From the NCBI GenBank assembly GCA_029098225.1, contig JAQXNX010000003.1, positions 1 through 64,000 of the forward strand: DNA of 64,000 nucleotides, written 5' to 3'. A program made the translations under genes and the position numbers. The DNA comes from Spirochaetales bacterium (GTDB taxonomy: Bacteria; Spirochaetota; Spirochaetia; Treponematales; Treponemataceae). Positions 17,554 to 25,808 of this stretch are shown one piece after another. Within the stretch, counting starts at the first letter, position 1. Every line of letters starts with the position of its first letter. The notes below the pieces were generated by a model. It was given only the letters and a program-made list of their open reading frames with translations. It ran no database searches and was not told the origin of the DNA.

Positions 17554-18477
17554 ATGAAAGATTATAATTGTGTTGTTGTTCTGGGACCGACTGCCGTTGG
17601 GAAAACTTCTATAGGTGTTGCTCTTGCAGAGAAATTTAATGGCGAAATAATTTCTGCAGATTCAAGACAGACTTATAAAAAACTGGATATTGGTTCCGGA
17701 AAAGATCTGGATGAATACATTGTGAATGGAAAACAGATTCCCTATCATTTAATTGATATAGTTGAACTTCCGGCTGAATATAATGTTTACAATTATCAGC
17801 ACGATTTTTATGACGCATTTAATGATGTTATTAATAGAAAAAAGCTTCCTGTAATTGTTGGCGGAACAGGAATGTATTTAGATGCAGTAATCCGTGGTTA
17901 TGAGCTGGTTGAGCTTCCTGAAAATAAAATTCTTCATCAACAGCTTGAAGAAACTCCTCTGGAAATACTTGCAAAACGACTTATAGAATTACAGCCTGAT
18001 TTGCATACATTGTGTGATTTAAAAGAAAAGAACAGGGTAATTAAGGCTTTGGAAATTATAGAAGCTAAAAAAAATGGTTACGAAACGACTGCAAGTGTTA
18101 GACCTGAAATAAAACCTTTGATTATTGGAACAACTTTGCCACGCCCGATTTTATGGGATAATATTGCTATAAGATTAAAAGAACGTCTGGAACATGGAAT
18201 GCTTGATGAAGTTTTAAATATTCATAATAGTGGTATTTCTTGGGAAAGACTTGAAAAGCTCGGACTTGAATACAGATATTGTTCTTTTTACCTTCAGAAA
18301 AAAATATCAAAACTAGACTTGTACGAAAAATTATTTATTGCAATCAGACAGTTTGCTAAAAGACAGGAAACCTGGTTTAGAATGATGGAAAAAAAAGGTG
18401 TAAAGATTTTGTGGCTTGAGCCTTTAACTAAAAAAGAAAGAATTGAACAGGCAATAAAAATAGTTGAAAATGCTTAA
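17554..18477 (+). CDS. miaA: tRNA dimethylallyltransferase homologue (first of two)
   Basis: MiaA adds a dimethylallyl group to A37 of tRNAs reading UNN codons. This 307-aa protein shows the P-loop LGPTAVGKTSIG, the substrate motif ISADSRQTYKKLDIGSGKD, the VIVGGTGMYLDAVI segment and the C-terminal AKRQETWFRM. The variant after DSRQ (KLDIGSGKD instead of MDIGTAKP) resembles the second MiaA type found beside the normal one in Bacteroidetes. A second homologue lies at 61030. It directly follows the RlmI-like gene and shares its promoter. A long inverted repeat follows its stop. Confidence 0.88.
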   Translation: MKDYNCVVVLGPTAVGKTSIGVALAEKFNGEIISADSRQTYKKLDIGSGKDLDEYIVNGKQIPYHLIDIVELPAEYNVYNYQHDFYDAFNDVINRKKLPVIVGGTGMYLDAVIRGYELVELPENKILHQQLEETPLEILAKRLIELQPDLHTLCDLKEKNRVIKALEIIEAKKNGYETTASVRPEIKPLIIGTTLPRPILWDNIAIRLKERLEHGMLDEVLNIHNSGISWERLEKLGLEYRYCSFYLQKKISKLDLYEKLFIAIRQFAKRQETWFRMMEKKGVKILWLEPLTKKERIEQAIKIVENA

Positions 18478-18498
18478 AAAAAGCGTATAACTTAATAA

Positions 18499-18546
18499 AA
18501 CGACAAAGTCAAGGTTTTTAGCATAAGCATGCCTTGACTTGACGTT
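18499..18546. terminator. Long inverted repeat between convergent genes
   Basis: The left arm (18499-18514) ends AAGTCAAGG and the right arm (18532-18546) begins CCTTGACTTGACG; about 14 of 16 bases pair around a 17-nt loop. It sits between the 3' ends of miaA (plus) and the 72-aa gene (minus). No U-tract is obvious, so it is at best an atypical bidirectional terminator. Confidence 0.45.
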
Positions 18547-18553
18547 ATTTACT

Positions 18554-18772
18554 TTATGCATTTGCAGCAATTTTTACTGTTTCTGTAATTTCTGTAAGGT
18601 AGCCAGTTCTGATGCAGCTGTCGAAAAGTTCTTTAGAAATGTAATCAGTTTTTACATCTTCATAACCGTCAAGGTCTCTTACAATTCTTACTACAAAACC
18701 GTCTTCCATTTCTCTAACGATTGTCATGTAGTCTGTGTTTTTTCCAATGCTTTTGAGTGTGTAACTTTTCAT
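18554..18772 (-). CDS. Small hypothetical protein (72 aa)
   Basis: A 72-aa soluble protein (MKSYTLKSIGKNTDYMTIVR...) with alternating charged and hydrophobic residues, consistent with a small beta-sheet plus helix fold. I do not recognise a family. The coding call rests on a GGGG ribosome site just before the ATG, an independent intergenic position, and codon use like its neighbours. The plus strand here also has an 82-codon ORF, which looks like a shadow. No operon partner. Confidence 0.7.
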   Translation of the reverse strand: MKSYTLKSIGKNTDYMTIVREMEDGFVVRIVRDLDGYEDVKTDYISKELFDSCIRTGYLTEITETVKIAANA

Positions 18773-18862
18773 ATTTCCCCCGTATAATTAAAAAGTTTTC
18801 ATTTTCTTCAGCAATTAAGTTTGAATACAACAAACTCATTGGTTCTTATTTTAATTTTCGGA

Positions 18863-18868
18863 TATAAT
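18863..18868 (+). promoter_or_regulatory. -10 hexamer of the TatD-like gene, 6 nt from the ATG
   Basis: A perfect TATAAT lies 6 nt before the ATG at 18875, with TTGGTT 18 bp upstream. There is no ribosome-binding sequence between, so a leaderless transcript is likely. Confidence 0.5.
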
Positions 18869-18874
18869 AAAAAA

Positions 18875-19678
18875 ATGTTTAGCAAAAAAAATGTTTTTTT
18901 TGATGCACATTTTCATTATTCTAACTGCATTCAAAAAAATATTATTAATGAGTTTTCTCTTCAAAATAATTCAGATAACAAAATAAATTATTTTGGAATT
19001 TCCTGTGCACTTACAAAAGAAGAATTTTTTATTCAGGAAAAATCCGGCAAAAATATTTTTAAAGCTTATGCAGTTCATCCGCAAAATGCAGCTGAATGCA
19101 ATATTGATATGCAAAGAGAATTTATTGAAGAATTAATAATTAATAAAAAAATATGTGCAGTGGGTGAGTGTGGTTTTGATTTTTATACACCTGAACTTAA
19201 AAGTACAGCAGAAATTCAAAATGAAGTTTTTTTAATGCAGCTTGAGCTTGCAGATAAATATAACCTGCCGATTATTATTCATTGTAGAAAAGCTAACGAA
19301 CGTTTGTTTGCTTTATCAAATAAACTAAAAAAACTTCCAGCAGTTTTATTTCATTCATTTATGGGAAATTCAATTGAAGCTCAAAGTTTATTAAAGCAGG
19401 GCATAAATGCATATTTTAGTTTTGGAAAACAGATTATAAATGGAAATAAAAAAGTAATAGATTGTGTAAAAAATCTTCCAATGGAAAAGCTTTTATTTGA
19501 AACAGATTCCCCTTATCAATTTTTAAAAGGAGAAGATTTTACATCACCACAGGAAATTGAAAGCGTTTATAAGTCAGCATTTTTTCTTCGTGAAGATTCT
19601 GATCTTGATTTTGAAAGCTTTTGTAACAAAATATTTATGAATGCCTGTGCTTTTCTTCCTGAATTGAAAAACACGTAA
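18875..19678 (+). CDS. TatD-family metal-dependent hydrolase
   Basis: TatD enzymes are TIM-barrel metal-dependent nucleases (DNA 3'-exonuclease or AP-site activities in characterised members). All expected metal ligands are visible: DAHFHYS (HxH), VGECGFDF (Glu), IIHCRKANE (His), FHSFMG (His) and FETDSPY (Asp). I moved the start to the ATG at 18875 because the upstream codons show no conserved character and TATAAT lies 6 nt before this ATG. The 267-aa length is normal for the family. The sequence is divergent enough that I give no specific gene name. It stands between the 72-aa gene and the signal peptidase. Confidence 0.85.
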   Translation: MFSKKNVFFDAHFHYSNCIQKNIINEFSLQNNSDNKINYFGISCALTKEEFFIQEKSGKNIFKAYAVHPQNAAECNIDMQREFIEELIINKKICAVGECGFDFYTPELKSTAEIQNEVFLMQLELADKYNLPIIIHCRKANERLFALSNKLKKLPAVLFHSFMGNSIEAQSLLKQGINAYFSFGKQIINGNKKVIDCVKNLPMEKLLFETDSPYQFLKGEDFTSPQEIESVYKSAFFLREDSDLDFESFCNKIFMNACAFLPELKNT

Positions 19679-19721
19679 CCATCCTTTATCAAATCTGTTA
19701 AAAAATATATAATAAAAAAAT

Positions 19722-21509
19722 ATGAGTGAAAAAATGAACAAAAAAAACAGCCAATTTAAATTTTTATCAATTCTTTATTATATTCAGCTTGCTTCTGCTG
19801 TATTGTTTTCTTTTTTATGTTTGAGCTTTAATGCAGATATTTCTCTTTTAGCATTCCCAATTTCTTTTATTTATACAGGAATAACAATTTATTTTGTAGT
19901 TTATAAATCGTTAATAAAAACTGATGGAAAATTTATAATCCCAACTGTAAAATTTACAGAATATCTTCCTTATGCTCTGTTTATTGCATTTATTTTTAGA
20001 AGAGCCGGAAAAACTGGTACTTCCTTTTCTATCGATGTTGTTACTGTAATTTTGTGGTTTATTATTTTTATTCTTGCATTTTTTAATGCAAGATTTTTAT
20101 ATCCAAAATATCAGAAGAAAAACGAAAAGAAAGACGGAATTAAAAATCCTTATATGCGAAATAAAATTTTTAATTCCTGGTCGGTTGTTCCTGTTGCAAA
20201 AAATTATAAAGGAACAGGCTGGCTTATTTATCAGTTTTTTGATCTGCTTGATGCAGCTGTATGGGCAATTTTTACTGTATTAATTTTCCAGATTTTTGTC
20301 CTTCAGCTGTATTCAATTCCTTCAGAATCAATGGTTCCAACCTTTCTTGTAAGAGATAAGGTCTTTGTTTCTAAAATTGACTGTGGTCCAAAATTTCCGC
20401 TTACAGATGTAGGGTTGCCGGATTTTAGAAAATATAAGCGCGGTGACACAATTGTTTTAAGAAATCCTCATTATACAATTAACAGACAGTCAGAAGTAAA
20501 AACTGTTATTTCCAACCTTGTTTATATGTTCACCCTGACAAAGGTTAAAATTAATAAAGATGAGTATGGTGAGCAGAAGGCAGATCCTCTTGTAAAAAGA
20601 ATTACAGGTTTACCTGGCGAGCAGCTTGTTATGCAGGATGGGGTTCTTTATGTCCGTACAAAGCAAAGTGATGAATTTGTACCATCGCAAATTGATGCTC
20701 AATATGCTAAATGGAATTTGAATGGAATAAAAGGTGTTTCTCTGGAATCAAAAACACTTCAGTATTTACCGCTTTCTGAAAGTGACTATAAGGCTATGAC
20801 TGATTTTGAACAGTATCGACGCGAATATGATTTAAATAAGGCCGCTGAAGAAGTTCAAAAAATTGTTGAAGATTTGAAGCTTCTTTGTAAAAATAATGTA
20901 TTTTCAGAAAATTTTTCTGCACCAAAGCTTATTCAGATGGAACTATTTGCTTATGCTTATGATTATGCAGATAGTATTACAAAACAGAAAGGCGGTATGG
21001 AATGGTTTTCTGAATTTGTTACTTCATGGATAGAATCAAAGGATAATAAACGAGATTATTATTCAGAAGCGAATTTCAGATTAAATGTAATTTCTAAAGT
21101 TGAATTTGCAAAGCTTATTTATAGGTATGCAGAATTAAATACTTCGGAAATTTCTTCAGATCAGCTTTCTGATTCACAGATTGATGAGATTTTTAATAAT
21201 GCAAGAATTTTGCTTTGGTATGTAAATAATCTTTTGGATCAGAGAAATATGCCTTTATTCCCTGCTAATGATGCAAACGGTAATCCTTCATATATTCCGG
21301 AAAACTGCTATTTTATGATGGGCGATAACAGATTTAATTCTTTTGATTTACGTCATTCAGACACTCGTTCATTAAAGCCTTTATGTGTTGATGATCCATA
21401 TTCTGTTGAATATTATTCATGTATGGCTCCGCAGTATATAAATAAGAAATACATAATTGGAAAACCTGTAATAAGAATTCTTCCATTTAATAGAATAGGA
21501 CGTGTTTAA
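19722..21509 (+). CDS. lepB: Signal peptidase I with long N-terminal and internal extensions
   Basis: Type I signal peptidase cleaves signal peptides of exported proteins with a Ser-Lys dyad. Catalytic Ser203 lies in IPSESMVPTFLVRD and Lys292 in VKRITGLPGEQL; box E is MMGDNRFNSFDLRHS near the C-terminus. At 595 aa it is about twice the usual size. Residues 1-150 add four extra membrane segments, and roughly 200 helical, charged residues are inserted between the Lys motif and box E (about 305-525). A TATAAT lies 8 nt upstream of the ATG (19708-19713). Expected at the cytoplasmic membrane with its active site outside. Confidence 0.92.
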   Translation: MSEKMNKKNSQFKFLSILYYIQLASAVLFSFLCLSFNADISLLAFPISFIYTGITIYFVVYKSLIKTDGKFIIPTVKFTEYLPYALFIAFIFRRAGKTGTSFSIDVVTVILWFIIFILAFFNARFLYPKYQKKNEKKDGIKNPYMRNKIFNSWSVVPVAKNYKGTGWLIYQFFDLLDAAVWAIFTVLIFQIFVLQLYSIPSESMVPTFLVRDKVFVSKIDCGPKFPLTDVGLPDFRKYKRGDTIVLRNPHYTINRQSEVKTVISNLVYMFTLTKVKINKDEYGEQKADPLVKRITGLPGEQLVMQDGVLYVRTKQSDEFVPSQIDAQYAKWNLNGIKGVSLESKTLQYLPLSESDYKAMTDFEQYRREYDLNKAAEEVQKIVEDLKLLCKNNVFSENFSAPKLIQMELFAYAYDYADSITKQKGGMEWFSEFVTSWIESKDNKRDYYSEANFRLNVISKVEFAKLIYRYAELNTSEISSDQLSDSQIDEIFNNARILLWYVNNLLDQRNMPLFPANDANGNPSYIPENCYFMMGDNRFNSFDLRHSDTRSLKPLCVDDPYSVEYYSCMAPQYINKKYIIGKPVIRILPFNRIGRV

Positions 21510-21530
21510 TTTTCATCTAATTACAGTATG

Positions 21531-21600
21531 TTGCACTAAATGTCATTTTTTGGTTAAATAGTGAAGTGTTGAGGGGAAAATACAGTCCCCTTCTTAATTT
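21531..21600 (+). promoter_or_regulatory. Promoter and attenuator-like leader of the ABC-F gene
   Basis: TTGCAC (21531-21536), 17 bp, TTAAAT (21554-21559) could start a leader of about 50 nt. The leader holds a hairpin GAGGGG...CCCCTTC (21571-21593) followed by TTAATTTTTATT, then the AAAGGA ribosome site. The hairpin could instead simply terminate lepB. Confidence 0.4.
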
Positions 21601-21618
21601 TTATTAAAGGATTTTCCA

Positions 21619-23271
21619 ATGATTACAGTAAGTGATGTAAGTGTTTCTTTCAGCGAAAAACCGCTTTTTAAAGATGTAAATCTTAAGTTTAATAAAGGCA
21701 ATTGTTACGGAATTACGGGAGCAAATGGAGCCGGTAAATCAACATTCTTAAAATTACTTGCAGGAGAACTGGAAAAAGATTCCGGTGAAATTTTTATGAC
21801 TCCCGGCGAGCGCATGGCTGTTTTAAAACAGGACCACTTTGCTTTTGATGAATACTCGGTAAAAGATACTGTTATGATGGGCTTTCCACGGCTTTATGAG
21901 GTTTCGAAGGCCCGCGATGAAATTTATGCCAAGACAGATTTTACCGAAGAAGATGGAATTAAGTCTGCGGAGCTGGAGGCTGAGTTTGGTGAACTGGGCG
22001 GCTATGAGGCAGAAAATCAGATAGAACAGATGCTTTCTGGACTTGGACTTGAAGAAGAACATCACGATAAAATGATGAGTGAACTTGATGAAAGTCAGAA
22101 GGTTCGTGTTTTACTTGCTCAGGCAATTTACGGAAATCCAGACGCTTTGATTCTTGATGAACCTACAAACGGTCTTGATATTGAATCTATTACCTGGCTG
22201 GAAAATTTTTTGCTGGATTTTGAAAATACTGTAATTGTTGTTTCACATGACCGTCACTTCTTGAATACCGTATGTACATATATCTGTGATATTGATTACG
22301 GTAAAATTACTCAGTTCAGCGGTAACTACGATTTCTGGTATCAGATGACTCAGGTTATGCAGCGACAGGCTCATGATCAGCAGAAAAAGACAGAAGAAAA
22401 AATGAAGGATTTGCGTGAGTTCATTCTCCGATTCTCTTCTAATGCTTCTAAAGCTAAGCAGGCTACCAGCCGTAAAAAGATTTACGACAAACTTGCAGAC
22501 AGCCTCGAAGAAATTCCAATTTCCACACGTAAGTTCCCTTATGTAAACTTTAAGTCAGACCGCGAAATTGGTAACAACGTTCTTGAAATTAAGAATTTAA
22601 ATTACAAGGATGCTGATGGCAATGAGCTTTTAAAGAACTTTTCTTTAACTGTAAACCGTACGGATAAAATTGCATTCGTCGGTATTGAACATAATTCTGT
22701 AACAGCTCTTTTTGATATTGTTAATGGAGTAAAAAAGCCGGAAAGCGGAGAATTTTTCTGGGGCCAGACAACATCGCAGACCTATTTGCCACGAGATAAT
22801 TCCGAAAGCTTTAATAATGATATGAACATTACAGAATGGCTTAAGCAGTATTCTAAGGAGCAGGATGATTCTTATGTACGCGGCTTCCTTGGAAGAATGC
22901 TTTTTAGTGGAGATGAATCTCTTAAAAAGGTTAAGGTTCTTTCCGGTGGAGAAAAGGTCCGCTGTATGCTTAGTAAAATGATGTTAAGTGGAGCTAACTG
23001 TATTACAATGGATGATCCTACAAACCATCTCGATCTTGAAGCTATTCAGTCACTTAATGAAGGTTTAATAGCTTTTCCTGGTGTTCTTTTATTCAGTTCT
23101 CATGACCACGAGTTCATTCAGTCTATTGCAAACCGTATTGTTGAAATAACTCCAAACGGAATAATTGACCGCATGATGAGCTTTGATGATTACATTACTG
23201 ATCCTCAGGTTACTGAATTAAGACAGAAGCTTTATGAAGGAACAGGAAAAAAAATAAAATATAGAGTATAA
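21619..23271 (+). CDS. ABC-F ATPase with degenerate second ATP site
   Basis: A 550-aa duplicated ABC protein without membrane segments, closest in style to the YbiT/YkpA branch of ABC-F translation factors. Domain 1 has GANGAGKSTFL and LILDEPTNGLDIE, but its signature reads LDESQKVRVLLAQ rather than LSGGQ. Domain 2 has a good signature (LSGGEKVRCMLSK), but its Walker A position reads FVGIEHNSVTALF, with no lysine, and its Walker B ends MDDPTNHLD, with Asp replacing the catalytic Glu. ATP hydrolysis in one site is therefore likely impaired. A good AAAGGA ribosome site is present. It is followed 15 nt later by a membrane protein gene. Confidence 0.88.
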   Translation: MITVSDVSVSFSEKPLFKDVNLKFNKGNCYGITGANGAGKSTFLKLLAGELEKDSGEIFMTPGERMAVLKQDHFAFDEYSVKDTVMMGFPRLYEVSKARDEIYAKTDFTEEDGIKSAELEAEFGELGGYEAENQIEQMLSGLGLEEEHHDKMMSELDESQKVRVLLAQAIYGNPDALILDEPTNGLDIESITWLENFLLDFENTVIVVSHDRHFLNTVCTYICDIDYGKITQFSGNYDFWYQMTQVMQRQAHDQQKKTEEKMKDLREFILRFSSNASKAKQATSRKKIYDKLADSLEEIPISTRKFPYVNFKSDREIGNNVLEIKNLNYKDADGNELLKNFSLTVNRTDKIAFVGIEHNSVTALFDIVNGVKKPESGEFFWGQTTSQTYLPRDNSESFNNDMNITEWLKQYSKEQDDSYVRGFLGRMLFSGDESLKKVKVLSGGEKVRCMLSKMMLSGANCITMDDPTNHLDLEAIQSLNEGLIAFPGVLLFSSHDHEFIQSIANRIVEITPNGIIDRMMSFDDYITDPQVTELRQKLYEGTGKKIKYRV

Positions 23272-23286
23272 AAAAAGGAATTAAAA

Positions 23287-24735
23287 ATGGGTGAAGAAAA
23301 TGTTGAAAATGAAACTCCAGATACTGATGTAAAAATAATGATCAGGAATCAGGGAGTAAAATCCGGGGTGATTTGTCTGCTGGTCGGACTTGTTGCCATA
23401 GGCTTTAATCTTTTTATGATTGAAGCTTCAGGGAAGTATTTTGGCAAGCTTACAGCGTTAGGATTTATTTTATTCTATATGGGACTAGGAATGCTTTTGG
23501 CTCCAGGAAAAATGGAGGTTGAAGATGATTTAAAGGAAAAGAGTAATACTAAAATAGTTTTTAATAAATCTGGCGCACTTACAAAGGTAATTTGGATTGT
23601 TTATATGTTAGCCGGTATAGCAGCCTGTGTTTATACAATAATCTGTAAATACTGGGAAGATGTTATTGCACTCTTTGAACTTACCGTTTCCATTACAGCT
23701 TTATTATTTGTTATAAAATATATTTACTTATTTATAAATAATCCAAATAAAAAAGTTGTTGATGAAGATTACAATACTGCCATTAAAAATGAAGAAATAC
23801 AAAAATCATATTATTACCAGCCAAAAAGACATTTTTGTATTCTTTACGTTCTTGTTTTTGGTGCAATTTCATTTTTTACAGGTATCAGTTTTTATGACAA
23901 TAGATTTGCAGACAGTGCCGATTTTGCTTTTAACCGCGACATAACATTTGACCATGTCTTGGTGGATAATCTATATGATGAAGTTCCTGTTCGTTTTATA
24001 GTAAATGATGTCAACGGAATCAGTATTGTAATTGATGAAGATGATCTTGTTTTGTGGGAAAAATACAGTGACGATGAAAATTACGAACTGGACGAAGATG
24101 AAATGCTGAATTGTGTAATGCTTCCTCTTTCTTCAATTATAAGACATCTTGCTGGATTAAAGGTTATAAATGATGTTGCATATGATAGTGTTATTAAAGT
24201 AGATACTCTTTTCGTTGTCGGTTCTTATGGAGATTATGGAGAATATAATTTTAAGAATTTAAAACGCATCCCGGAAATTAAGGAATTTTTAAAAGAAAAC
24301 CCTCCGGAAATATATGACGAGCTGTTAATTAAAATGTCCGGATCAAAGTTCGAAAATGATTTTTTCAAAAATAATTATAATAAGCTTTGCGTATTTTCAA
24401 TTCCGGATTTAAATGATGAATATATGTATCTTTGGGATCTTGAATCTTTTGTAGATTATATTAATCTTAACTATCCTTCTAATGCTACTACTGTTGACGA
24501 TATTTATTATGATTTTATGAGCGGCTATTATGATGATACTTTTTTTGGTATTAAAGAGCTTTCTGAGCTGCTGGAATATTTTGAAGATGAGTATTTTGAG
24601 AATAATGGATTTTTAATTAATTATTCTTTCGATGAGCCTAACTTTATGTTACACAGTAAAATTAAGACTCTTATTGATGAACTAAAGCCTTTGGAAGAAG
24701 AAGATTCAGAAGCTGAAGTTGAAGCAGAAATTTAG
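23287..24735 (+). CDS. Membrane protein with acidic C-terminal domain, unknown function
   Basis: A 482-aa protein that I do not recognise. It has about five hydrophobic segments in the first 210 residues (near 24-45, 50-72, 105-125, 130-152, 180-198). A roughly 270-residue soluble domain follows, very rich in Asp, Glu and Tyr (DEDDLVLWEKYSDDENYEL), ending in an acidic tail. An AAGGAA ribosome site precedes the ATG. It probably shares a transcript with the ABC-F gene and ends at a strong terminator. The acidic domain could lie on the outer face or bind cations; neither can be shown. Confidence 0.8.
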   Translation: MGEENVENETPDTDVKIMIRNQGVKSGVICLLVGLVAIGFNLFMIEASGKYFGKLTALGFILFYMGLGMLLAPGKMEVEDDLKEKSNTKIVFNKSGALTKVIWIVYMLAGIAACVYTIICKYWEDVIALFELTVSITALLFVIKYIYLFINNPNKKVVDEDYNTAIKNEEIQKSYYYQPKRHFCILYVLVFGAISFFTGISFYDNRFADSADFAFNRDITFDHVLVDNLYDEVPVRFIVNDVNGISIVIDEDDLVLWEKYSDDENYELDEDEMLNCVMLPLSSIIRHLAGLKVINDVAYDSVIKVDTLFVVGSYGDYGEYNFKNLKRIPEIKEFLKENPPEIYDELLIKMSGSKFENDFFKNNYNKLCVFSIPDLNDEYMYLWDLESFVDYINLNYPSNATTVDDIYYDFMSGYYDDTFFGIKELSELLEYFEDEYFENNGFLINYSFDEPNFMLHSKIKTLIDELKPLEEEDSEAEVEAEI

Positions 24736-24740
24736 GAGAA

Positions 24741-24782
24741 AAAAATCCGGCATCTATAATAAATGAGGTGCCGGATTTTTTT
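24741..24782 (+). terminator. Rho-independent terminator after the ABC-F/membrane gene pair
   Basis: AAATCCGGCATCT pairs with GAGGTGCCGGATTT around an AT-rich loop and runs into a T-tract, 6 nt past the stop at 24735. Confidence 0.85.
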
Positions 24783-24910
24783 GAGCACTTTTTTTGAGAA
24801 GCAAAAAAAATGCGTGAATCAAACAATGGCGTTTAAGACATTATTTGATTTGAATTATTTTGCGAAATAAAAATGAAATTTGATGATTATTTAAAAATAA
24901 AGTGGTGTCT

Positions 24911-25804
24911 ATGAAAAAAGTTTTATTAATTCTTTTTATTTTATTTTCTGCAGCAAATATTTTTGCGGAAGAGGATAATATTGAAACAGAATCTGATTTT
25001 ACAATCGTAAAGAAAAGTCAGGATGATATGATTGTAAGATGTACGCTCGACGGTATTGAGAAAGTATCAGACATTTTGGATCAGCCTTACATCAAGCTTG
25101 GATTATATAATATTTATAAATGCACTGTCCTTCTTGATGATAATTTTGAACCTGAAGACGTTACTTTTAAGCATATTATGGCTTTGCATGATCTTTTCCG
25201 TTATCATTCGAATTTTGAATTAAAAGGAAAAATAGAGTATATAATTTTTTCAGATTTTCAAAGTCCAAAAGATTTTTATGAAATAAGGGAAAGAATTAAT
25301 AATGCAAAAGATAAATATGTTTGTGTAGATTTCAGCGATTCAAAATATTACGAATCATTTGAATATAACAGACAGTTCATTCTGCCTGATAATTGTTTTG
25401 CAGGACATGATAATCTTTACTGGGTTTATATGGGCTCATTTTCATATGATGCTATTCCGGAATATTTTTGTTCGCGCTGTAAGAATATTCAGTTTGCAAT
25501 AATGTATAGATGGAATAGTTCTTATTTACCTGTTACTGCTTTTGATTCAGTTTCTGATACAGCCCGCATTTATGATGAATATGGTAATTCAGAATTAATA
25601 AAAAATATGTATGATCCTTATTTGAGTTATTACAGAAACTGGGATTATCTTGGTTTTGAAAAGGATGCAAAAGAGCCTGAATACATTGAAGCCAAAAAAA
25701 GTTTTATGTATGAAGGTTTTGATGAAGGCAGTTATGATTATTATGATGATTACAATTATAGTGATTATGATGATTCATATGAAGATGATGATGGAGAAGA
25801 ATAA
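24911..25804 (+). CDS. Secreted protein with Asp/Tyr-rich tail, unknown function
   Basis: The protein starts with a clear Sec signal peptide (MKKVLLILFILFSAANIFA, cleavage near residue 19). The mature 275 residues show no domain I can name. A stretch around residues 150-200 (CFAGHDNLYWVYMGSFSYDA) loosely recalls leucine-rich BspA-type repeats, too weak to assign. The last 35 residues are an almost pure Asp/Tyr/Glu tail. I use the ATG at 24911 rather than an in-frame GTG three codons earlier because it begins the signal peptide. It is monocistronic and convergent with uvrD. Confidence 0.75.
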   Translation: MKKVLLILFILFSAANIFAEEDNIETESDFTIVKKSQDDMIVRCTLDGIEKVSDILDQPYIKLGLYNIYKCTVLLDDNFEPEDVTFKHIMALHDLFRYHSNFELKGKIEYIIFSDFQSPKDFYEIRERINNAKDKYVCVDFSDSKYYESFEYNRQFILPDNCFAGHDNLYWVYMGSFSYDAIPEYFCSRCKNIQFAIMYRWNSSYLPVTAFDSVSDTARIYDEYGNSELIKNMYDPYLSYYRNWDYLGFEKDAKEPEYIEAKKSFMYEGFDEGSYDYYDDYNYSDYDDSYEDDDGEE

Positions 25805-25808
25805 ATAA

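Noticed and set aside
24911-25804. BspA-type leucine-rich repeat protein
   Set aside because: Only one loosely matching stretch and no regular repeat period, so left as unknown secreted protein.
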